Source: an uncultured Odoribacter sp. (lineage in GTDB: Bacteria > Bacteroidota > Bacteroidia > Bacteroidales > Marinifilaceae). From it: a stretch of 6,205 bases of DNA. Positions 1 to 5,191 of the stretch are shown here, one piece after another. The stretch's first letter is position 1; every line of letters starts with the position of its first letter. The stretch is from the NCBI GenBank assembly GCA_947176455.1, contig CAMWQQ010000093.1, forward strand, positions 1-6,205, written 5' to 3'. The notes beneath the pieces were generated by a model that worked only from the letters and a program-made list of their open reading frames with translations, made no database searches and was not told the DNA's origin. The translations under genes and the position numbers were made by a program.

Positions 1-580
1 CATACTTCACCTCCTTCTTTTTCATGCCCATATATGAAACTTCCAGCACAAAATCATCCAAGGAGGCAAACTGCAAACCGAATTTTCCATCCTTGTTGGT
101 CGTCGTTCCGATATTGCGTCCTTTCACAACCACATTCACATTCTCCAAAGGCACTTTCTTTCTGTCGGTCACCCAACCCACAATCTCTTTATTCTTTAAC
201 TGAGCCGTACGCTGAGGCAACAGTCTTTTATGAAATACCACGACGCCGTCATTTATTTCATAACGGAGTGCAGTCCCCTTCAACACCTGATTCAAAGCAT
301 CCTCCAAGCTTGCATTTTTCAAATTCACCGTCACGCCTTCCACACCCCTCACATCCTCGCTCGAAAAAAGGAAAGAAAAACCGGATTGTTCCTGCAAAAC
401 ATCCAAAACCCGCAACAAAGGCTGATTAGTAACCTGCAAATCAATTCTTTTTTGAGCATGCGTTTCCGTACAGAATGCCGACAATATCAGCATCAGAAAC
501 AGAACACGTGTTCCGGAAAGGATCAGATTCCCCCATCGCTGCCGTTTTTCACGACAGCCTCCACGAACTTTCGTTTTCAT
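1..580 (-). CDS. SusC/RagA-family TonB-dependent outer-membrane receptor with STN domain (5' part only)
   Basis: Reading leftward from the ATG at 580, the frame stays open for 193 codons to the window edge, so this is the N-terminal part of a protein that is usually about 1000 residues or more. Residues 1-42 form a long basic signal peptide (hydrophobic core near 26-36, ending THA before Q43). Residues about 48-117 fit the secretin/TonB N-terminal (STN) domain, with LQVTNQPLLRVLDVLQEQSG followed by VTVNLKNASLEDALNQVL. From about 134 a carboxypeptidase-regulatory-like domain begins (VGWVTDRKKVPLENV, GTTTNKDGKFGL, VSYMG), the classic SusC plug-preceding module. The family imports large ligands with a SusD lipoprotein, energised by TonB. 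The STN domain is the part that signals to FecR, which matches the sigma and FecR genes upstream. The gap to the peptidase gene is 43 nt, so co-transcription is likely. A SusD gene would be expected beyond the left edge. No strong ribosome binding site is visible, which is normal for Bacteroidota. Confidence 0.93.
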   Translation of the reverse strand, partial: MKTKVRGGCREKRQRWGNLILSGTRVLFLMLILSAFCTETHAQKRIDLQVTNQPLLRVLDVLQEQSGFSFLFSSEDVRGVEGVTVNLKNASLEDALNQVLKGTALRYEINDGVVVFHKRLLPQRTAQLKNKEIVGWVTDRKKVPLENVNVVVKGRNIGTTTNKDGKFGLQFASLDDFVLEVSYMGMKKKEVKY

Positions 581-623
581 AAGTTATAAATTATTTAGGT
601 TAATAGTTAGTCGTAATTTTTCA

Positions 624-1835
624 CTAAAAGACGGAATATGCCTTAAGCTTTTTACGGATATGCTCCGGTAACGCCTTTTTATGAATCACCATATTGATGG
701 TCTTATAGGCGACATAAGGATAAGATGCATAGAAATATCCCTTGTAATCCTGCCCTCTCTCTCCCCACGAGTTCTTCACCTTGCAATACTTGTTACCAAT
801 CTGGTCCGTGCCTAACCCGACGATATGCATACCGTGATCATCCGTTGTGGCAAACGTGTCGAATCCTCTCTGACGCAACTCCTGAGTTATTTTCACTTCT
901 TTCCCCGGGCGTCTCTTGTTGAGCACAAACATGCGTTGTTGTATCGGGTTCATACCCAGATATTTCTCTCTCTCTTCCGGATCAACATTCTCAATCGTGG
1001 TCTCAGGAACCGTAGCATATCCTTTCGTCGAAGCAAAACTTGCCTCGGTGACGTCCGCACACCAATAAATGGAATACCCTTTCATGATGGACTGTTCAAA
1101 AAGAGCGGCAAATTCATCCAAAGGCAGATTCCACGACATCCCCCAGTCCCAGTTATCTTCCACTTCAATGGCGAAAGGAGCATAAAACGGATGATGGGTA
1201 AAAGAGGTTAGAGCCACATAGTCGTCCGGATTGATTCCCAGGAATTCCCGGAAAGACTCGGGCGTATATTCTTTTCCCCGATAAACGAAATTTTTCGGAG
1301 CGGGTCCCAGATAGACATCCAGAATCGCCTCAAAACCCGGCAACCAAGCCGTAGTCAGCCCCTTGTTCGGGTCTCTGGCAATAGCCGAAATATACCCTCT
1401 TAATGCGGCATCCAATTCTGCATGTTTATGCTCCTTCGTTCCATAATTCAACCCCGCATAAGTCTCCAACGGTACCACGCCGTATTTACGGACGATGTTA
1501 AATATATCTCCCGTCGAACCTCCGGGACTAAACACTCCCTTGCCGTGCATTCTCACAAATTTCACGGCCTTCTCTATATATGCACAACGCACAATCCACA
1601 TCGGGGACAAATTCACAGAATCCTTCCCCATACGCATAATCTCACTTTCCAAAAAACTCAATCCGGAAAAACTCCAGCAAGTACCGCTATACTCCTGATG
1701 CTTTACCGATGTACAAGGCAAAACTTTCGTGTCGGTAAAGCGATAACCGACGGGATTAGACTCCAGAGTCTGGGCACTTGCCCCCAATACCCAGACGCAC
1801 AATACAAACAAAACGCTTTTTTTCATAGCACACAT
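624..1835 (-). CDS. Secreted C1 (papain-fold, bleomycin-hydrolase-like) cysteine peptidase
   Basis: The product is 403 residues if read from the ATG at 1835, or 400 from the ATG at 1826, which gives the cleaner signal peptide MKKSVLFVLCVWVLGASA before Q. The papain-fold active site is complete (numbering from 1835): Q47 lies six residues before catalytic C53 in SGTCWSFSGLSFLESE, as the oxyanion glutamine does in papain. H334 is in DDHGMHIVGLG, and N355 is in CKVKNSWGERG. The spacing, the large insert between Cys and His, and the tail KKALPEHIRKKLK resemble the C1B (aminopeptidase C / bleomycin hydrolase) branch, though that branch is usually about 440-460 residues and cytoplasmic. The signal peptide and lack of a lipobox suggest periplasmic or exported action. 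It starts 24 nt after the FecR stop and ends 43 nt before the SusC start, so it belongs to the signalling/uptake operon. Likely role (inference): trimming imported peptides. Substrate and endo- versus aminopeptidase mode cannot be read from sequence. Confidence 0.9.
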   Translation of the reverse strand: MCAMKKSVLFVLCVWVLGASAQTLESNPVGYRFTDTKVLPCTSVKHQEYSGTCWSFSGLSFLESEIMRMGKDSVNLSPMWIVRCAYIEKAVKFVRMHGKGVFSPGGSTGDIFNIVRKYGVVPLETYAGLNYGTKEHKHAELDAALRGYISAIARDPNKGLTTAWLPGFEAILDVYLGPAPKNFVYRGKEYTPESFREFLGINPDDYVALTSFTHHPFYAPFAIEVEDNWDWGMSWNLPLDEFAALFEQSIMKGYSIYWCADVTEASFASTKGYATVPETTIENVDPEEREKYLGMNPIQQRMFVLNKRRPGKEVKITQELRQRGFDTFATTDDHGMHIVGLGTDQIGNKYCKVKNSWGERGQDYKGYFYASYPYVAYKTINMVIHKKALPEHIRKKLKAYSVF

Positions 1836-1859
1836 ATTTGGTTAAACGTAATTTCTCTT

Positions 1860-3017
1860 TCATTTTTCACCCGCACAAATCCGCACCTTATTCCCCTCGT
1901 ATTCAAATCTCACTTTGCCCGTTTTTTCAAATTCCCGCAACAATTCTTTCATGTTCCGGTTACGGTTCAACACGCCGAAAAAGCATATCTCCTCCAATTC
2001 AGAAGATTCAAATTCGTATTCCATTTCATACCAACGACCCAACACGCGCATAATCTCCGACAACGTGTTGTCCCGGAAGGAAAAATACCCTTCCTTCCAT
2101 TGTATATAATGGAACGGATTAACCTGATTCACTTTAATCTCTCCCGTTTCCCTACTTGCCTGTTCGCCCGGTTGCAAAATATGCTTCTCCTCACCGGATT
2201 GAACTTCCACTTTCCCTTTCACCAGAGTTGCCACCGTAGTTTTCTCATCCGGATAAGCATTTACATTAAAAAATGTTCCCAACACCTGTACATTCATCCT
2301 TTCCGTCTCTACAATAAACCCGCAATGCCCCGGCTGTACTTCAAAATAGGCTTCTCCTTCCAGTCGCACTTTTCTTTTTCCCTCGCCGAAAGCCACCGGA
2401 TACGTAAAACGGGTCTTTGCATTCAGCCACACTCGCGTACCGTCACTCAACACCAAATGGTATTCTCCGCCTTGAGGAACTTGAATCGTATTCAGCAAAG
2501 TATCCGATTTTTTAGAATTTGCAGGATAGACCAATCCTTTTCCGTGTTGATTGATTCGAACATCCTGATCGGTCAGGGTTCTTTCCTCCTCATCACTTTC
2601 CAACACGACAGAAGAACCATCCGAAAGTATGAGTAGCACAGGGGAATTTTCAGGCAATATCTGCTGTTGCCGTTCCAAGCTATCCGAAGAGACAGGATAC
2701 ATCCTCCAAGCCCAAACGCTACCAATGAATAATATCACCATGGCAGCCACGCGACCAATCCAGTGCCAGACCCGTCTCTCCCGTTTCTGTTTCATTCTTC
2801 CGCAGAATTCTATCCAAATCCGGTCTATCTGCTTTTCATCCGGCAACGGAAAATCTTCACGGGAGTAATAATTTTGGGCATGCTCCAAAAACGCACGCCG
2901 TTCAGGATCGCCTTTCAACCAGTTCTGCAAACGCAAATTTTCGAATTCCGAAATCGTTCGGCTGATATACTTGGCTATCAGCATCCAATCAATTCTATTC
3001 CTGTCTTTTCCTTGCAT
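1860..3017 (-). CDS. FecR-family anti-sigma factor (inner-membrane signal transducer)
   Basis: This 385-residue protein has the full Bacteroidota FecR layout. Residues 1-84 are a cytoplasmic helical sigma-binding region (IAKYISRTISEFENLRLQNW, then a WIEFCGRMK stretch). One transmembrane segment lies at about 86-106 (IGRVAAMVILFIGSVWAW). The periplasmic FecR domain spans about 178-275 (TIQVPQGGEYHLVLSDGTRVWLNA, LEGEAYFEV, VLGTFFNVNAYPDE, TLVKGKVEV, LQPGEQ). A C-terminal DUF4974-type domain follows at about 312-382 (FRDNTLSEIMRVLGRWYEMEY, then NRNMKELLREFEKTGKVRF). Known role of the family: it holds the cognate ECF sigma factor until the STN domain of a loaded TonB-dependent receptor signals. 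The sigma gene lies 83 nt upstream and the STN-bearing SusC two genes downstream, so all three parts of the relay are present. The start is supported by the usual MxxxDRxxIDWxLIAKYISR opening. The start codon falls in a possible RNA stem, described separately. Confidence 0.96.
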   Translation of the reverse strand: MQGKDRNRIDWMLIAKYISRTISEFENLRLQNWLKGDPERRAFLEHAQNYYSREDFPLPDEKQIDRIWIEFCGRMKQKRERRVWHWIGRVAAMVILFIGSVWAWRMYPVSSDSLERQQQILPENSPVLLILSDGSSVVLESDEEERTLTDQDVRINQHGKGLVYPANSKKSDTLLNTIQVPQGGEYHLVLSDGTRVWLNAKTRFTYPVAFGEGKRKVRLEGEAYFEVQPGHCGFIVETERMNVQVLGTFFNVNAYPDEKTTVATLVKGKVEVQSGEEKHILQPGEQASRETGEIKVNQVNPFHYIQWKEGYFSFRDNTLSEIMRVLGRWYEMEYEFESSELEEICFFGVLNRNRNMKELLREFEKTGKVRFEYEGNKVRICAGEK

Positions 3018-3049
3018 CTTTTTATCATCTTATATATATAAGACGCAAG
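3011..3049 (-). promoter_or_regulatory. Possible RNA hairpin sequestering the FecR start codon
   Basis: On the minus strand the arm CTTGCGTCTT (3049 down to 3040) can pair over all ten positions, with one G-U wobble, with AAGATGCAAG (3020 down to 3011). The second arm contains the FecR ATG (3017-3015). The 19-nt loop is AT-rich. A competing 16-bp palindrome, TCTTATATATATAAGA (3028-3043), overlaps the first arm, so two alternative folds are possible. Translation control is an inference from pairing only. Confidence 0.35.
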
Positions 3050-3100
3050 CATCGTTTTGGGGTGACAGAAAAAGCTACTTTTTTTTATTCTTACAAAAAT

Positions 3101-3628
3101 TCAAAGGAAAATACCGGGAAGTGTATCTTTTAAATAGAATCGTAATATTTTATAAGCTCGCTTTAAATGAGTGCGAATGGTATTTTCGGAAATATTCAGC
3201 ATCTCGGAAATTTCAGCATACTTCATTCCCTTCACGACATGCATTTCCACTATTTTCCGCTGATTTTCGCTGAGCTCACCCAAAGCTTTTTTTACCAGAA
3301 GCGTCAACTCGTCATCAGTCTCCTCTTCTGCAAAAGACAGAATAAAAGCTTCGGCTTGCCTTTTCCGATAAGTATCTGTCAGTTGCAATCGCTTAAAATA
3401 ACGCAGGCAGGCATATCTTACGGAAGCATAAAGGTAAGGTTTCAACTCATCTTCCGGAGGCAAATTTTTCCGTTTCTCCCACAAAAGGGAGAAAACGCCC
3501 GAAACAATATCCTCCGCCTCCATTTCATCCATCACAAAACCATAGGCAAACAAAAACAAAGCTCTGTAATGAGACTTAAAAATCACTTCAAACTCAGGAT
3601 CACTGTATGCCGTTTTGTTCCCACCCAT
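3101..3628 (-). CDS. ECF RNA polymerase sigma factor (sigma-70 family, Bacteroidetes type)
   Basis: The product is 175 residues, the normal ECF size. Region 2 covers about 14-80 (FEVIFKSHYRALFLFAYGFV, then EAEDIVSGVFSLLWEKR, then KPYLYASVRYACLRYFKR), the part that binds core polymerase and the -10-like element. Region 4 covers about 112-163 (LVKKALGELSENQRKIVEMH, then MKYAEISEMLNISENTIRTH), a helix-turn-helix that binds the -35-like element. The lack of region 1 and most of region 3 is typical of ECF factors. It is the first gene of the minus-strand operon, followed by its presumed anti-sigma factor after an 83-nt gap. By analogy with FecI/FecR systems it should activate the peptidase-SusC genes when the receptor is loaded. 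Whether it also controls its own promoter cannot be seen. The short tail after region 4 is DTLPGIFL. Confidence 0.96.
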   Translation of the reverse strand: MGGNKTAYSDPEFEVIFKSHYRALFLFAYGFVMDEMEAEDIVSGVFSLLWEKRKNLPPEDELKPYLYASVRYACLRYFKRLQLTDTYRKRQAEAFILSFAEEETDDELTLLVKKALGELSENQRKIVEMHVVKGMKYAEISEMLNISENTIRTHLKRAYKILRFYLKDTLPGIFL

Positions 3629-3707
3629 AAATTTACAAATTACTTCCCTATCATCTTAATTTACGTGAGCCAGAAGCGATAATTTTAATACATTGGTAAT
3701 TAAAAAG

Positions 3708-3770
3708 ATAGCGACAAGCATATTGAATTTACAGTGTTAAAATTACAATATTTAAAACAATTACCGCTAT
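3708..3770. repeat. Nested inverted repeat upstream of the sigma-factor gene
   Basis: The inner arms are ATATTGAATTT (3720-3730) and AAATTACAATAT (3740-3751). They pair over 11 bp with a single-base bulge around a 9-nt loop. Outer arms ATAGCG (3708-3713) and CGCTAT (3765-3770) add six pairs after unpaired flanks. It lies 80-142 bp upstream of the sigma start, a position compatible with an operator or a leader hairpin. AT-rich DNA makes such dyads easily, so function is uncertain. Confidence 0.35.
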
Positions 3771-3964
3771 GTTAACAGAGGTCAAAGTTAAAGAAAAAAT
3801 TCTGGAAATATCGAACAAAAAGAGGTGAAAGTCTTCAAATCATCTGTTAATAAAGCGTTTATGGAGAAAAAGGATAAAGGGTTGTCTGACAAGTCACAGA
3901 CTAATCAAAAGCTCCTATTCAGAATTATTTTTTGCGACGATATTTTTGATAGCTTGCGAGTAAC

Positions 3965-4025
3965 CAAGTTCGAGTGAAGTTGATTACTTATTTTACCAAC
4001 TTGCAAAGAAATAATAATTCACTCG
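3965..4025. repeat. Interlocked inverted repeats (pseudoknot-like order)
   Basis: CGAGTGAA (3971-3978) is complementary to TTCACTCG (4018-4025). CAAGTT (3965-3970) is complementary to AACTTG (3998-4003). The arms alternate in the order A, B, A', B', so the two stems interlock rather than nest. A third short pair, AGTTG (3979-3983) and CAACT (3997-4001), competes. There is no gene here to explain the symmetry. Eight-base dyads are not rare by chance in DNA of this composition. Confidence 0.3.
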
Positions 4026-4089
4026 TAAAACATTGATAATTGAAGAAAAATAATTAATATTGCAATCTGAATACAAGTATGTTACAATT

Positions 4090-4148
4090 AAGATTTGAAC
4101 ATTTTCACCGAAAGATTTGAACATTTCTGCCGAAAGATTTAAAGATTA
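4090..4148 (+). repeat. 22-bp tandem direct repeat, 2.7 copies, upstream of the ATPase remnant
   Basis: Unit 1 (4090-4111) begins AAGATTTGAACATTTTCACC, unit 2 (4112-4133) begins AAGATTTGAACATTTCTGCC, and both end in CGA across the unit boundary. They match at 19 of 22 positions, with the differences clustered at unit positions 16-18. A partial third unit starts at 4134 (AAGATTTAAAGATTA). The array stops six bases before the ATG at 4155. The period is two helical turns and not a multiple of three, which fits a protein-binding array better than coding sequence. Confidence 0.8.
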
Positions 4149-4154
4149 GAAACA

Positions 4155-4423
4155 ATGGAATACATACGCAGTCAGTGTCGTTTATTGAAAGAAAGAATAG
4201 CAGAGCCACGAAAGTTCATGCAAGTACTTGCTGGTCCGCGCCAAGTGGGCAAATCAACTCTCATAAGGCAAGCACTCCGGGAAGTGACCATGCCGTATTC
4301 CATAGAGGATGCCGACAAGGTCGATCCGCAGGACACCGATTGGATCGGCAGGGTGTGGGAATCAGTTCGCACGGAGTAAAACCTGAGGACTTCCTGACAT
4401 ACCATTTGGAAGAATTGCTTTAG
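4155..4423 (+). pseudogene. Remnant of a DUF4143-type AAA ATPase (internal deletion)
   Basis: The ATG at 4155 opens a 74-codon frame (stop 4377-4379) with the typical N-terminus of the Bacteroidota ATP-binding protein family that carries a C-terminal DUF4143 domain. It shows an IRSQCRLLKERIAEPRKFMQ lead-in, then Walker A GPRQVGKST (residues 27-35), then YSIEDADKVDPQDTDWIGRV. The intact family is roughly 380-400 residues. Walker B, the sensor motifs and the whole DUF4143 domain are missing. Just past the break another frame reads GVKPEDFLTYHLEELL and stops at 4421-4423, which looks like the genuine C-terminus of the same protein. So about 300 codons appear to have been lost, joining head to tail out of frame near 4365-4376. 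The remnant could at most give a 74-residue Walker A peptide, and I do not expect function. The alternative, a real small protein, is unlikely given the matching C-terminal tail. Confidence 0.8.
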
Positions 4424-4514
4424 CCCCTCTACACGTATACTTCAAAAAAAACTTACTGCAAAACTGCAATAAACAAAGTTGTATATCCATTACGATTTTT
4501 TGAAAAGATACAAC

Positions 4515-4522
4515 TACTTTTG
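4515..4522 (+). promoter_or_regulatory. Promoter-like -7 box (TACTTTTG)
   Basis: TACTTTTG matches the Bacteroides -7 consensus TAnnTTTG exactly. No good TTTG lies 19-21 bp upstream, so the match is incomplete. Its first base is also the last base of the dyad AGTTGTAT (4477-4484) / ATACAACT (4508-4515). Transcription would run into the hairpin at 4563-4619. Confidence 0.3.
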
Positions 4523-4562
4523 TTTTTACAGCTACTCCCATGAAAGTTTGCTGGATGTTGAA

Positions 4563-4619
4563 TTATAATTATATTTGCAATGCTATTAAGACTATTTAAT
4601 AGCAGACGTATTATTATAA
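4563..4619. repeat. Imperfect hairpin with perfect 9-bp core
   Basis: TGCTATTAA (4581-4589) and TTAATAGCA (4596-4604) are perfect inverted repeats around a 6-nt loop. Outer arms TTATAAT (4563-4569) and ATTATAA (4613-4619) are also complementary, with mismatched stretches between. No T-run follows, so an ordinary intrinsic terminator is not supported. Confidence 0.4.
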
Positions 4620-4696
4620 GAAGCGTTTAGTTTGTTCCCTCTTTGAAATCTGGACAATTTCATGCATACAGGAATAAACGGTTGCAAACGTTCATG

Positions 4697-4728
4697 CTTG
4701 CCTTATATACAATCTCAGTATATATTCG
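4697..4728 (+). promoter_or_regulatory. Candidate promoter for the XRE-like gene leader
   Basis: CTTG (4697-4700) lies 20 bp before TATATTCG (4721-4728). These match the Bacteroides pattern TTTG-N19-21-TAnnTTTG at three of four and five of six defined positions. Transcription would start near 4732-4736, exactly where the composite hairpin at 4733-4808 begins. Confidence 0.35.
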
Positions 4729-4732
4729 GTTG

Positions 4733-4808
4733 AGTGTGGAGTAGCTGTTTATTTGTATGTAGGGTCAGTCCAGAACCTCAAAGAAAATAAACTGATAGTC
4801 TCCACACT
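4733..4808. repeat. Composite two-stem hairpin upstream of the XRE-like gene
   Basis: The outer stem is AGTGTGGAG (4733-4741) with CTCCACACT (4800-4808), nine perfect pairs. The inner stem is GTTTATTT (4747-4754) with AAATAAAC (4785-4792), eight perfect pairs. A small internal loop (five against seven bases) separates them, and the apical loop is 30 nt. The structure ends 64 bp before the ATG at 4873. Seventeen collinear pairs in one fold is more than expected by chance, so this is either a structured 5' leader RNA or a small inverted-repeat DNA element. Confidence 0.6.
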
Positions 4809-4872
4809 TCTTTTTGAACGGTAAACTACTCTTTCGGAGACTTGGAGTAATTCACACGTATCGACATTTTTC

Positions 4873-5094
4873 ATGCTTCATACCGGGCATCTTATCGAAC
4901 AGACACTCCGTGAACAGGGTCGCTCCGTCACCTGGTTTGCAAGACGCTTGTGCTGTTCCCGCCCGAATGTCTACAAGATATTTCACAAGGAAAACATTGA
5001 CATTTACCTCCTATGGCGCATTTCCGATATTTTGGGACACGACTTCTTTTACGACCTTTCACAGATGCGTATGGAAGAAAATGTCTCCAAATAG
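4873..5094 (+). CDS. Small XRE-like helix-turn-helix regulator (Bacteroidales type)
   Basis: The product has 73 residues, the usual size for this compact Bacteroidales group. It opens MLHTGHLIEQTLREQGRSVT and continues WFARRLCCSRPNVYKIFHKE and IDIYLLWRISDILGHDFFYD. The pattern fits a five-helix XRE/Cro-type DNA-binding domain: a first helix at 5-15, a helix-turn-helix at about 19-40 (recognition helix around SRPNVYKIFHK), and two closing helices to about residue 60. There is no extra effector domain. The ATG at 4873 is the first after an in-frame TAA at 4849-4851, and the N-terminus matches how the family normally begins. It lies 97 bp upstream of a co-directional lipoprotein gene that seems to have its own promoter. 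Operators are unknown; the repeated TTCATGC words and dyads upstream are candidates for autoregulation. GC content is above that of the flanking intergenic DNA, as expected for a live gene. Confidence 0.85.
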   Translation: MLHTGHLIEQTLREQGRSVTWFARRLCCSRPNVYKIFHKENIDIYLLWRISDILGHDFFYDLSQMRMEENVSK

Positions 5095-5154
5095 GAAACA
5101 TTATTGTTAATCATTCGACAACACCGTATTCTTCCGTTTTTTTATGACCTCCTC

Positions 5155-5162
5155 TACTTTTG
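5155..5162 (+). promoter_or_regulatory. Promoter -7 box for the lipoprotein gene
   Basis: TACTTTTG matches TAnnTTTG exactly and lies 29 bp before the ATG at 5192, giving a leader of about 20 nt. The expected TTTG 19-21 bp upstream is not clear; the DNA there reads TTCCGTTTTTTT. Confidence 0.5.
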
Positions 5163-5191
5163 TAGTCATTAAGTTTAATTAAAAAATAAAG

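Larger units (their letters stand above)
3629..4089. other. AT-rich intergenic region with inverted repeats, no supported gene
   Basis: No protein gene can be supported in these 461 bases. Two very short plus-strand frames exist: 3769-3828 (19 codons) and 3861-3977 (38 codons, opening MEKKDKGLSDKSQTNQKL). Neither resembles a family I recognise, and both have in-frame stops close by. The stretch must carry the promoter of the minus-strand sigma operon near its left end, but I see no convincing TTTG-N19-21-TAnnTTTG match there. It holds two dyad-symmetric segments (3708-3770 and 3965-4025), listed separately. The right part, towards the tandem repeat, is extremely AT-rich. Confidence 0.6.
4424..4872. 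other. AT-rich, structure-rich intergenic region, no supported gene
   Basis: No protein gene is supported in these 449 bases. A 19-codon frame at 4540-4599 (MKVCWMLNYNYICNAIKTI) follows a TACTTTTG box but resembles nothing known. The stretch holds two promoter-like boxes (4515-4522 and 4721-4728), an 8-bp dyad flanking the first, two hairpins (4563-4619 and 4733-4808), and a recurring TTCATGC word. Base composition is very low in GC in places, with 12 G/C among the 60 bases at 4561-4620. It may be decayed mobile or accessory DNA, continuing the decay seen in the ATPase remnant. Confidence 0.6.

Noticed and set aside
34..589. Two plus-strand frames (131 and 119 codons) over the SusC start
   Set aside because: The minus-strand frame here encodes signal peptide, STN and carboxypeptidase-regulatory-like domains without interruption, so these are shadows.
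1422..2636. Plus-strand open frame of 404 codons antisense to the peptidase and FecR genes
   Set aside because: It spans the junction of two minus-strand genes with clear full-length domain matches, and its translation (rich in His, Phe, Arg, Ser) shows no domain; it is an antisense shadow.
3633..3643. TAATTTG on the minus strand as promoter of the sigma gene
   Set aside because: It lies only about 10 bases before the ATG, has an imperfect consensus, and has no -33 partner at the right distance.
3861..3977. 38-codon plus-strand frame starting MEKKDKGLSDK
   Set aside because: It is too short, has no recognised family and no clear promoter, and is flanked by stops in an AT-rich region; it is kept only as a remark in the intergenic entry.
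4090..4148. CRISPR-like array
   Set aside because: The units are contiguous with no spacers and there are fewer than three copies; it is a simple tandem repeat.
4733..4808. Integron attC-like recombination site
   Set aside because: The arms lack the attC core sites (RYYYAAC at the 5' end and GTTRRRY at the 3' end) in the required order, and there is no integrase or cassette.
4814..5110. Plus-strand 98-codon frame overlapping the XRE-like gene
   Set aside because: It is out of frame with the recognisable helix-turn-helix protein and has no domain resemblance.
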